Below are positions 56,971 through 64,000 of a stretch of 64,000 nucleotides of DNA, in pieces. Both the position numbers and the translations under genes were made by a program. Below the pieces are notes generated by a model that was not told where the DNA came from, searched no databases, and worked only from the letters and a program-made list of their open reading frames with translations. Origin of the DNA: Alloalcanivorax xenomutans (GTDB lineage: Bacteria > Pseudomonadota > Gammaproteobacteria > Pseudomonadales > Alcanivoracaceae); the NCBI RefSeq assembly GCF_900217905.1, contig NZ_OBMO01000007.1:62001-126000 (forward strand), read 5' to 3'. Position 1 is the stretch's first letter. Every line of letters starts with the position of its first letter.

Positions 56971-57360
56971 CTAGATGTCGTTGTCGCGCTTGAAACGGGC
57001 CAGGTCGCGCCGTTCCTTCTTGCTGGGGCGGTGATCCGGGCTGGCGTTGGCACTGTGCGCCAGGCGCCGCTGTTCCGACTTGTCCTGCCGTTGCTGGCGG
57101 CTCTCCTCGGTTTCCTGATAGAGCGTCTGAGCGACGCTGGCCGGGCCACGCTTATTGCTGAGGCCTTCGACCCGCACCGTCCACTGCTCATCCCCTTTGC
57201 GGATCACCACTTCGCTGCCGGGCTGCACGGTTTTGCTGGGCTTGGCCTTGGCGCCATCGACCTGGATCTTGCCGCCCTCAACGGCCTGCTTGGCGAGACT
57301 GCGGGTCTTGAAGAAGCGGGCCGCCCACAGCCAGGAATCAATGCGGGTGCCTTCGCTCAT
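56971..57360 (-). CDS. hslR: Heat-shock protein 15 (ribosome-associated, S4 domain)
   Basis: A 129-residue RNA-binding protein. The S4 domain opens with [25 protein letters not shown] and continues [20 protein letters not shown]; the C-terminal half is basic ([13 protein letters not shown]). Hsp15 recycles free 50S subunits carrying nascent chains after heat shock. The ATG at 57360 overlaps the upstream gene's stop by 4 bp. Confidence 0.94.
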   Translation of the reverse strand: MSEGTRIDSWLWAARFFKTRSLAKQAVEGGKIQVDGAKAKPSKTVQPGSEVVIRKGDEQWTVRVEGLSNKRGPASVAQTLYQETEESRQQRQDKSEQRRLAHSANASPDHRPSKKERRDLARFKRDNDI

Positions 57361-58016
57361 GGCAGCACCCGCAGGAAATCATCGATGGCCTGGAACGGGC
57401 GGGTGTCGTCGCGCTCCGGCAGGCTGGAGTCGGGGCGGCGGATGGAAACCAGATGGCCAAGGCCGAAACGGCGTCCGGAATGCAGCACCGGCAGCGAATC
57501 GTCCACCAGCAGCGTGCGGGCCGGGTCGAACGGGTGCGCCTCACGCAGATTCCGCCAGAACGGCTGATGCTCCTTGGCGTGGCCATAGTCGTGGCTGGAC
57601 ACCAGGGCATCGAAGTAACGTTCGATGCCGGTGCGTTCCAGTTTCACCTGCAGCGCGTCGCGGTGGGCGTTGGTGACCATGACCACCCGCCGGGAACTGG
57701 CCGCGAGGGCGTCCAGGAAAGCCTCGGCACCGGGGCGGATAGCGATACGGTCCGCCGCCGCCCGCTTCAGTTCGGCGATGTTGAGTCCCAGTTCCGAGGT
57801 CCAGAAGTCCAGGCAATACCAGTTCAGGGTACCCTGGTGGCGGCCGATCCAGTCATGCAGCTTACGCTCCGCCTGATCGGCGGGCAGCCCATGGGCCTTG
57901 GCGTATTGTTCGGGGACGTGCTGCTGCCAGAACCAGTTGTCGAAGCGCAGATCCAGCAGGGTGCCGTCCATGTCCAGCAGCACCGTGTCGATAGCGTTCC
58001 AGTCGATCATTGTCAT
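57357..58016 (-). CDS. yrfG: HAD hydrolase, GMP/IMP nucleotidase YrfG type
   Basis: A 219-residue HAD phosphatase. Motif I is LLDMDGTLLDLRFDN, motif II is in VMVTNAHRD, and motif IV is TLLVDDSLPVLHSG. DNWFWQQHVPEQYA is typical of the YrfG purine nucleotidase group. The position before hslR and hslO is the same as yrfG in E. coli. The start is taken at the ATG at 58016 (the next ATG, 58010, is close). It is divergent from a MocR-type gene. Confidence 0.9.
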   Translation of the reverse strand: MTMIDWNAIDTVLLDMDGTLLDLRFDNWFWQQHVPEQYAKAHGLPADQAERKLHDWIGRHQGTLNWYCLDFWTSELGLNIAELKRAAADRIAIRPGAEAFLDALAASSRRVVMVTNAHRDALQVKLERTGIERYFDALVSSHDYGHAKEHQPFWRNLREAHPFDPARTLLVDDSLPVLHSGRRFGLGHLVSIRRPDSSLPERDDTRPFQAIDDFLRVLP

Positions 58017-58150
58017 GCCTGTCGGGGGAAGTGCCTGTCGCGGTGGCACAGTATGCAGGATCGGCGCCGGCGCCGAAATACACCGGGTGTCCGGTCCTGG
58101 TGCGGCGGTGCATAATCGGGACACATACGACAATAAAATGAGAAGGTTCG

Positions 58151-59599
58151 GTGAACGAAGAAGGGTTCCTCTACGAGCGGATCAGTCGCCGGCTGTTGGA
58201 GCAAATCGGGGCTGGCAGCTATGCCGTGGGGCAGAAGCTGCCCTCGGTGCGGCACTTGAGCCGCCTGTTCCAGGTCAGCGTCAACACGGTGATGCAAAGC
58301 TATCGCCAGCTGGAGGCGGAAGGTTATCTGGAGATTCGTCCCCAGTCCGGCGCCTATGTGCGTCATTGCGATGTCCATGACGTGCCGGAGCCGGATGGCT
58401 CGCGCTACCCGCTGCTGCCGGTGGAAGTGTCGCTGAGCGAGGAGGTGCTGCATTACATGGAATTGCATGTGGTGCCGCACCAGGTGCGGCTCGGTATCGC
58501 CCTGCCGGGCGTCGAGGTGATGCCGGTGGAGCGGGTCACCCAGACGATTCGCGAGGTGGCCCGGCATTACCCCCAGGAAACCTGGGATTACATGCACCCC
58601 CATGGCTTTCCGCAGTTCACCCACCATCTGGCCCGCCGCAGCCTGTCGTACGATGTGCCGGTGGTGCCGGACGATATTATCGTCACCGGCGGCGCCATGG
58701 AGGGGCTGTCCCTGGCGCTGCGCAGCGTCAGCCGGCCCGGCGACGCGGTGGCGGTGGAGTCTCCCACCTATTACGGCACTTTGTTGCTGCTGAAGACACA
58801 CCAGCGCCGGGTGGTGGAAATTCCCACCCATCCGCGCCACGGCATCAGCCTGTCGGCATTGGAGCGGGTGTTCGCCGAGCGCGGGGTGTCCGCTTGCATC
58901 GTGTCCGCCAATGCTCAGAATCCGCTCGGGTTCACCATGAGCCTGGAACGCAAGCAGGCGCTGTCGGCGCTGGCCCGGCGTTATCAGATCCCGCTGATCG
59001 AGAACGATGTTTGGGGCGACACCGTCTACGAAGACGGCGCGCTGCCGGTCAAGGCGTTCGATGAAGACGGCTGGGTGCTGTACTGCAACAGTTTTTCCAA
59101 GACCCTGATGCCCGGCCTGCGCATTGGCTGGGTGGCACCGGGCCGGTTCCAGCGGCGCTTCCTGGAACTCAAACAGCTAAGCACCATCACCTCCACCTCC
59201 CTGTCGCAGATCGTCATGGGGCGGTTGCTGGAAAGTGGTTTCTACGCTCAGCATATCCGGGATTTGCGCGCTACCCTGCAGAGGCAGGTGGAGGCCACGG
59301 CCCGGGAGGTGCGCGCGGCGTTCCCATCGGGTACCCGATTGACCCGCCCCACTGGCGGCTGCGTGCTGTGGGTACGGTTGCCGGGCCGGGTGAATGCCGC
59401 GGCGCTGTTCGAAAAAGCGGCCCGGGAAGGGATCCATGTCTTCCCCGGCGGTGTGTTCTCGCTGGACAACAAGCACTCGGATTACTTGCGCCTGAACGCT
59501 GGTGGCCCGGTCACTGGAGAGGTAGTGCGGGCGTTACGCTGGCTGGGAAAAGCGGCCGCCGAGCTGGCGGCCGTGGCGGGGAACGCTAATCGCGGCTGA
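58151..59599 (+). CDS. MocR-type regulator (GntR HTH plus aminotransferase fold), second copy
   Basis: A 482-residue fusion with a GntR HTH (residues about 10-75; KLPSVRHLSRLFQVSVNTVM) and a class I aminotransferase-like domain (TGGAMEGLSLALRSV, NAQNPLGFTM, ENDVWGDTVYEDG, PLP lysine in YCNSFSKTLMPGLRIGWV). The start is a GTG at 58151 behind AGAAGG. It is divergent from yrfG. Its 3' end overlaps the convergent lipoprotein gene by 14 bp. Unlike the copy at 21816, it has the intact ELKQLSTITSTSLSQ region seen in YdcR-like regulators. Target unknown. Confidence 0.86.
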   Translation: MNEEGFLYERISRRLLEQIGAGSYAVGQKLPSVRHLSRLFQVSVNTVMQSYRQLEAEGYLEIRPQSGAYVRHCDVHDVPEPDGSRYPLLPVEVSLSEEVLHYMELHVVPHQVRLGIALPGVEVMPVERVTQTIREVARHYPQETWDYMHPHGFPQFTHHLARRSLSYDVPVVPDDIIVTGGAMEGLSLALRSVSRPGDAVAVESPTYYGTLLLLKTHQRRVVEIPTHPRHGISLSALERVFAERGVSACIVSANAQNPLGFTMSLERKQALSALARRYQIPLIENDVWGDTVYEDGALPVKAFDEDGWVLYCNSFSKTLMPGLRIGWVAPGRFQRRFLELKQLSTITSTSLSQIVMGRLLESGFYAQHIRDLRATLQRQVEATAREVRAAFPSGTRLTRPTGGCVLWVRLPGRVNAAALFEKAAREGIHVFPGGVFSLDNKHSDYLRLNAGGPVTGEVVRALRWLGKAAAELAAVAGNANRG

Positions 59600-61790
59600 G
59601 GCCGGTGTAGTCGTCCGTGTAGCAGGGCGATTCCCCGCATACATCGATCACCGAACCGAACTGTTCCAGGAACGCTGATTTCTGTTGCCGTGCGCTCACT
59701 GTGTTGCGCGGGGACTCGTGAGGATCCTCGCCGGCGCTTGGGCCGGTATTGGTCAGCGGAGCATAGGGCGTGCCGTGGCCACTGTCCGGGTCATGGGCGC
59801 CGCTGTCCCAGACCATCAGGGCATGGCCGTGATAGGGGTACTGCTGGATGCGCTCAATATCGACATAGGGCACGGTGTCCGGGTGCTCTCCCAATCGGGC
59901 GGTCGGCTCATGCATGGCCGCGCCGATGGTGCGAGCCATGATTTCCGCGCTCCAGGTGGTGACCAGGTGATCACCCAGGGCGGGGTGAAGAAGAACGCGC
60001 TTGCCGGTGGGGGTGCCGGGCAGGGAACGGCCGGCAAGATGGCTGAGGTAGCCGTTGTTTTCCGCTCTGTCCCAGAGCATTTGCATCAATCCCAGCACCA
60101 GGCTGCGATCCAGTTCGTTCGGGTAAGCCTGGTTGAGAATGACGCCGAACCGTTCATTGAAAGGGCCGTACCGGCGCAGTAAAAGGCTGTAGTTGCTGCC
60201 GGGCACGCCCAGGACACCACGATGCAGATTCGGGGCGGTGGCAATGAGGGCGCCGCCCAGGATGCCGCCCTGGCTGTTGCCGTCGTAGAACACCTCGGTG
60301 GGGTCGTAGATCAGGGTGTTGTCCGGGCCATGGTGGAACGCTGGGTCGGAGGCGAAGCCATCGGGATGGCGCAGCAGCTCGGCCAGGAACATGGCATTGA
60401 GCAGGCCCTGTTGGCTACGGTCGAGTTGGCGCGGTAACAGAGAGATGTCAGCGAGGATGTGATGGATCACGCCGGCGATAAAATCCTCTTGAGCCATGCC
60501 TATCCAGTCGGTGGCGCAAAACAGGATGTTGTGCTCCGTTTGCATGGCGCGCACGTTTCCGGAGCGGAACTCACCGCCAGGGCCTTCGCCAAACAGACCA
60601 TGGCCGTAAAGCGCGGGCCGGGCGGGAGTCACCGGGCTGTCCGGATCGGAGAAATCCTGCACCGTGGAGTCCGGGACCTGGCAGCGAAAGCGGGCGGTAA
60701 GGGTGTCATCGCCGTTCCACTGTTCCGGCAGAGCGTCCGGTGCGTTGTTCCCGGAATAGTTGAAGCTGGCACCGGGAACGCCTCCAGTTTTATTCAGAAA
60801 GTTGGGGACTTCGAAGGTGCCGGTGATGCCACGGCTAAGGCCGGAGCGGGGTTTGCCCTCAATATCCGTGCCGACCTGATCAATGGTGAACGCGGGGGCG
60901 CCTCCTCCCAGATTGGCGAAGGCCTGATCGCGGATATGAAGGAGCCGCTCGGTCAGGTTTTTCTGGCTGGCGACGGTAAAGGTCCATGCCTGTATCAGGT
61001 CCCGCCGTGCGATACCGTGGCTTTCCAGGGATGCAAACAGGGTGTTCATGCTTTCCCGGCGGGCTTCCAGCACCGGCTCCCCGGTATCTTGACCATCCCG
61101 GTAGGCTTTGAAGAGCGCGGACGCTTCAAGGGCTTCCCCCTGGTCATCAACCAGGTTGCGCAGGGCCACGATGTAGGTCCGTCCTTCCAGCAAATTCCGG
61201 GCGGGCCGGATGAGCAGGGCGCGGCCTTCCGTGCTGGAGGCATTGGCGTCCATCTCCACCCAGATCAGTTGCCGCTCACCGGTTTCCGCGTCGAGCAGCA
61301 GTACTGGGGCGTCCGTGTCCATCGCCTTGGACAGATCGTCGATAGTGACGGCGCCGCTGGCCTCAAGATCCACGTTTCCGGTCCAGGTCTGGATCATGGC
61401 GCCGGGCGAGAAACCATCGTTCCGGTTCCACTCGGCGGGATCCACTGGCGTGGCCTCGGTGGTATGTACTCCGGTTGGGGCATAGGGGTTGGCGTCGATG
61501 GCGACCGGCTGGGCGATGGGCATCGCCTGCCGCTGGAAATTGACCCGGAGGCCGGTTGGTGTGGCCGCATCGGCTTTGGTGAAGTAGTTGTTCGGAAACG
61601 GGTACAGACAACGAGCGGTGACGGTCAGATCGCAGTATTCGGCGCTGGACAGGTCCAGATCGGACAGGTCGGGGGGCGGCTCCCCGGTGGCGGGACCGGA
61701 CGATGAGCCGGAGCCCCCGCAGGCGGTGAGCAAAAGGAAGGAGCATGCCGCACCGGCAATGGCCAGGCGAGGATGTCGGATACTAAACAT
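59586..61790 (-). CDS. Large lipoprotein with alpha/beta-hydrolase signature
   Basis: A 734-residue lipoprotein: lipobox LTAC (Cys24) is followed by GGSGSSSGP. An N-terminal ~250-residue part with beta-rich repeats (GRALLIRPARNLLEGRTYIVALR) resembles a Big-like/PA domain. The central part has GLFGEGPGGE and the nucleophile elbow YDGNSQGGILGG (G-x-S-x-G), with later Asp and His (GDHLVTT, PYHGHALMVWDSG). It is probably an outer-membrane-linked esterase or lipase; substrate unknown. It is divergent from another large lipoprotein (62252). A terminator-like hairpin at 61964-61987 lies upstream of its start. Confidence 0.75.
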   Translation of the reverse strand: MFSIRHPRLAIAGAACSFLLLTACGGSGSSSGPATGEPPPDLSDLDLSSAEYCDLTVTARCLYPFPNNYFTKADAATPTGLRVNFQRQAMPIAQPVAIDANPYAPTGVHTTEATPVDPAEWNRNDGFSPGAMIQTWTGNVDLEASGAVTIDDLSKAMDTDAPVLLLDAETGERQLIWVEMDANASSTEGRALLIRPARNLLEGRTYIVALRNLVDDQGEALEASALFKAYRDGQDTGEPVLEARRESMNTLFASLESHGIARRDLIQAWTFTVASQKNLTERLLHIRDQAFANLGGGAPAFTIDQVGTDIEGKPRSGLSRGITGTFEVPNFLNKTGGVPGASFNYSGNNAPDALPEQWNGDDTLTARFRCQVPDSTVQDFSDPDSPVTPARPALYGHGLFGEGPGGEFRSGNVRAMQTEHNILFCATDWIGMAQEDFIAGVIHHILADISLLPRQLDRSQQGLLNAMFLAELLRHPDGFASDPAFHHGPDNTLIYDPTEVFYDGNSQGGILGGALIATAPNLHRGVLGVPGSNYSLLLRRYGPFNERFGVILNQAYPNELDRSLVLGLMQMLWDRAENNGYLSHLAGRSLPGTPTGKRVLLHPALGDHLVTTWSAEIMARTIGAAMHEPTARLGEHPDTVPYVDIERIQQYPYHGHALMVWDSGAHDPDSGHGTPYAPLTNTGPSAGEDPHESPRNTVSARQQKSAFLEQFGSVIDVCGESPCYTDDYTGLSRD

Positions 61791-61963
61791 GAATCATTCT
61801 CCAGAACGACATTTTGTTGTTGTTGGCCTTTTTATCTAGCCATCACCGGGGCCTTTGATGAAAGGCACAGTTTGGAAGAAGCGGCTGGAACAGTGGGGAA
61901 AATCCTGGATTTGAAGCCGCCGGGTAGCCGCGGACCGGCTTGGGAAAATAGGGGGGACGCGAT

Positions 61964-61987
61964 AAAAAACGCCGGCTGACGCCGGCG
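61964..61987 (-). terminator. Terminator-like hairpin upstream of a leftward gene
   Basis: On the minus strand CGCCGGC-GTCA-GCCGGCG is followed by TTTTTT (61964-61969). It stops leftward transcripts that start right of 61990, but no leftward gene is apparent there. The 461-base gap (61791-62251) otherwise holds the two divergent promoters and no gene I can support. Confidence 0.6.
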
Positions 61988-62251
61988 TGGTGAGGCAGTG
62001 CAAAAGGTAAGGACGTTAATAGCTCTCCCGAGAGCGCTCACTAATAGCTAACGACCTCGGCGGTTATCTAACCGTCTCGCGCGGCGGCATAACAGATACA
62101 GTTGCCGCCATTTGGCTGAAACAGTTGCATAGCCTGATCCGGCCACTTCCGATGACGATACTGTGTCAGCAACTTTGCCGGAACTGTGTCTGTTTTGGCG
62201 ATGCCGCCATGCCTACCTTCTAAACCGATAACAACAACATCGAGGAGAGAC

Positions 62252-64000
62252 ATGATGTCCGTGACAGGATCGGGCGCGCGCGCGTTGTCGGGCTATAGAC
62301 GGTCGGATTATAGAAGGCCGGGCCGCAAAGGGTCGGACAGTAACGGGTCGGACAACAACGGATGGAAGCAGGGGGTGGCCGGCGCTTTGCTGGTTGGCGC
62401 GGCCCTGGCGCTGAGTGCTTGCGGGGGCAGTTCAAGTTCCCATGACAGCACTCCCGAGGTATCCCTGAGCGTGCTGTCCAGTGACCCGCAGTGGGTTAGC
62501 GGTGGCGATGCGCGGATTCGCATCGAAGGGGCGCCAGAGGGAGCGACCCTGGCCCTGAACGGCGAGCCGGTGACCGCCGATAGCCTGTCAGAGAAAGAAG
62601 AAGGTCTGGAAGGCGTGATCTCCGGCCTGGTTCTGGGCGACAACGCACTGACCGTGAGCGACTCGGAAGGTGGCGTCCTGGCCACGCTCACGCTTACCAA
62701 TTACCCGCAGGAAGGCCCCATGTTTTCCGGGCCGCATCAGTATCCGTTCGTATGCACCACGGTATCCGAGTTCGGCAAGCAGCCGCTGGTGGATACCGAC
62801 GGCGACGAAGGCTTCCCGGTTTATGACGAGGGCGGACAGCAGATTGGCCTGAGCCGGGACTGTGGCCTGGAGCCGTTCGTGGAGTACGTTTACCGCGGCA
62901 CCGACGGCAGCTACAAGCCGATGCCCGAGGACGGTTCCCGGCCGGCGGACATCGCCACCACCACGCTGCTGGACGGTCGCGAGGTGGATTTCGTGGTGCG
63001 TTGGGAACGCGGCACCATTAACCGCTTCCTCTATTCCATCGCGATGCTGGCGGAAGCCGGCGAGGATCCCGATTCGCTGGACACCGGCCTTTGGAACGGA
63101 CGGCTCATGTACCGCTTCCAGGGCGGCGTCGGTATCGGCCACACCCAGGGGCGCATGGACGTTAATCGCCGGGCGTTACAGCCGGACGTTCTGGGCAAGG
63201 GCTACGCCATCATCTATTCCACCGGCACCCGCATGTCCGAACACTACAACGTGCAGGTGGGCGGCGAGACCGCGCTAATGGTCAAGGAACGCTTTGTCGA
63301 GCTGTACGGCAAACCGCTCTATACGGTTGGACTGGGTGCTTCCGGTGGCGCTATCCAGCAGTACGTATACGGTCAGAACCACCCCGGTCTGATCGACGCG
63401 GCGATTCCGGTGCAAAGCTATCCGGACATGGTCACCCAGACCATTCACATCGGCGACTGTGAGTTGCTGGAGTACTTCATGGACGCCACTGACCGGGATA
63501 ACACCAAGTGGCATGCCACCAAGAACCGCACCTGGCTGGTGGGGCTGAACGCCACTGATGAGGTACCCGATCCATTGGCCGGCGCCAAAACGCAACTGGG
63601 GTATGGCACCGCGCCCGGCTCCACCGAGTGCGTGGAATCCTGGCGCGGGCTCACTCCTTTGACCATGAACCCGCATTACGGCCAGGCCCGCAACCAGGAG
63701 CAGATGCAGCCGCCGGGGATCATGGATTCGGTGAACTGGAGCCACTACGACGACCTGCGCAACGTCTACGGCGTGGACGGCGAAGGCTATCCCCGCCGCC
63801 TGTTCGACAATGTCGGTGTGCAGTACGGTCTGCAATCCTTCCTGGACGGCCATATCTCCGCCGAGGAGTTCCTCAAACTGAACGCCACTGTCGGCGGCTG
63901 GAAGCCGCAGAAAGAGATGGTGCAGGAAGGCTTTCCGTTCCTGGGTACCCAGGACGACGTGCTGGCGGACCCAAGCACATTCGACCCCTGGAGCAGCCGC
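62252..64000 (+). CDS. Large secreted lipoprotein, DUF6351-type hydrolase (3' end missing)
   Basis: The frame runs open for 583 codons to the window edge. CGAGGAGAG lies before an ATG-ATG at 62252. A 40-residue hydrophilic leader with pentapeptide repeats precedes a signal segment (GVAGALLVGAALALSAC), giving a lipobox with Cys58; such a long leader is unusual. The mature part has SDPQWVSGGDARIRI, then VYRGTDGSY and the elbow GLGASGGAIQQYVYGQ (G-x-S-x-G), as in DUF6351 proteins of hydrocarbon degraders. It is likely an ester hydrolase; substrate unknown. The divergent neighbour is also a lipoprotein. Confidence 0.8.
   Translation, partial: MMSVTGSGARALSGYRRSDYRRPGRKGSDSNGSDNNGWKQGVAGALLVGAALALSACGGSSSSHDSTPEVSLSVLSSDPQWVSGGDARIRIEGAPEGATLALNGEPVTADSLSEKEEGLEGVISGLVLGDNALTVSDSEGGVLATLTLTNYPQEGPMFSGPHQYPFVCTTVSEFGKQPLVDTDGDEGFPVYDEGGQQIGLSRDCGLEPFVEYVYRGTDGSYKPMPEDGSRPADIATTTLLDGREVDFVVRWERGTINRFLYSIAMLAEAGEDPDSLDTGLWNGRLMYRFQGGVGIGHTQGRMDVNRRALQPDVLGKGYAIIYSTGTRMSEHYNVQVGGETALMVKERFVELYGKPLYTVGLGASGGAIQQYVYGQNHPGLIDAAIPVQSYPDMVTQTIHIGDCELLEYFMDATDRDNTKWHATKNRTWLVGLNATDEVPDPLAGAKTQLGYGTAPGSTECVESWRGLTPLTMNPHYGQARNQEQMQPPGIMDSVNWSHYDDLRNVYGVDGEGYPRRLFDNVGVQYGLQSFLDGHISAEEFLKLNATVGGWKPQKEMVQEGFPFLGTQDDVLADPSTFDPWSSR
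62286..62360 (+). repeat. Five imperfect 15-bp tandem repeats in a lipoprotein leader
   Basis: Units start at 62286, 62301, 62316, 62331 and 62346, the last two being GGTCGGACAGTAACG and GGTCGGACAACAACG. In frame they encode the pentapeptides SGYR-R, SDYRR, PGRKG, SDSNG, SDNNG. The array lies between the start codon and the signal segment of the gene at 62252. Confidence 0.65.

Noticed and set aside
61988-62251. A 61-codon minus-strand frame that could explain the orphan terminator
   Set aside because: It ends at 62068, starts only on overlap with the divergent gene start, has no ribosome site and no conserved look. A non-coding transcript is equally possible, so no gene is called.

Overview
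The window is GC-rich, densely coded DNA from a gammaproteobacterium. Gene content and order suggest a marine oil-degrader of the Alcanivorax/Alloalcanivorax type: several acyl-CoA synthetases, acyl-CoA carboxylase, secreted lipoprotein hydrolases, Rsd/AlgQ next to an FKBP lipoprotein, and gshA-tex-ompR-envZ plus pckA-hslO-hslR-yrfG. The genus is inferred, not proven. I saw no tRNA, rRNA, CRISPR array, integrase, transposase or phage gene. Both window ends cut a gene.

Layout. 0-4 kb: end of an acyl-CoA degradation operon (biotin-dependent carboxylase, crotonase-family hydratase, acyl-CoA synthetase). 4.5-17.4 kb: household genes (FKBP lipoprotein, Rsd, two secreted proteins, LrgAB, DsbB, GshA, Tex, PilH-like regulator, OmpR-EnvZ). 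17.6-30.8 kb: an MFS exporter with an unusual leader, IlvD, a MocR regulator divergent from two tandem AhpD-like proteins, a VOC protein, a PQQ sugar dehydrogenase, GST, SDR, two hotdog thioesterases under a TetR regulator with matching operators, and a DUF3649-PepSY-DUF3325 membrane operon. 31-35 kb: FecI-FecR and a TonB-dependent receptor, separated from the PepSY operon by two Fur-box-like sites. 35-41 kb: membrane glucose dehydrogenase, lytic transglycosylase, BrkB/YihY protein, NDH-2. 41-45 kb: two acyl-CoA synthetases behind a LiuR-like palindrome.

The most notable system lies at 45.3-54 kb. It is a complete cluster for a tryptophan tryptophylquinone (TTQ) aromatic amine dehydrogenase: heavy chain, MauE, MauD and Tat-exported light chain, followed by a monohaem cytochrome, an outer-membrane channel and an aldehyde dehydrogenase. 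All seven genes are on one strand with gaps of 7-19 bp. A FeaR-like AraC activator lies nearby, and two TGCCAA repeats exactly 21 bp apart lie upstream of the first gene. Together these would import aromatic amines, oxidise them in the periplasm, and turn the aldehyde into an acid. No mauG-type TTQ-maturation gene is present in the window.

54-64 kb: PckA, Hsp33, Hsp15, a HAD nucleotidase, a second MocR-type regulator and two large divergent lipoproteins with hydrolase signatures. The order and orientation tex / ompR-envZ / pckA-hslO-hslR-yrfG match the block known from E. coli and closely resemble that of P. aeruginosa, but here about 36.8 kb of mostly catabolic genes separates envZ from pckA. 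A family of palindromic REP-like repeats is scattered through the intergenic gaps.
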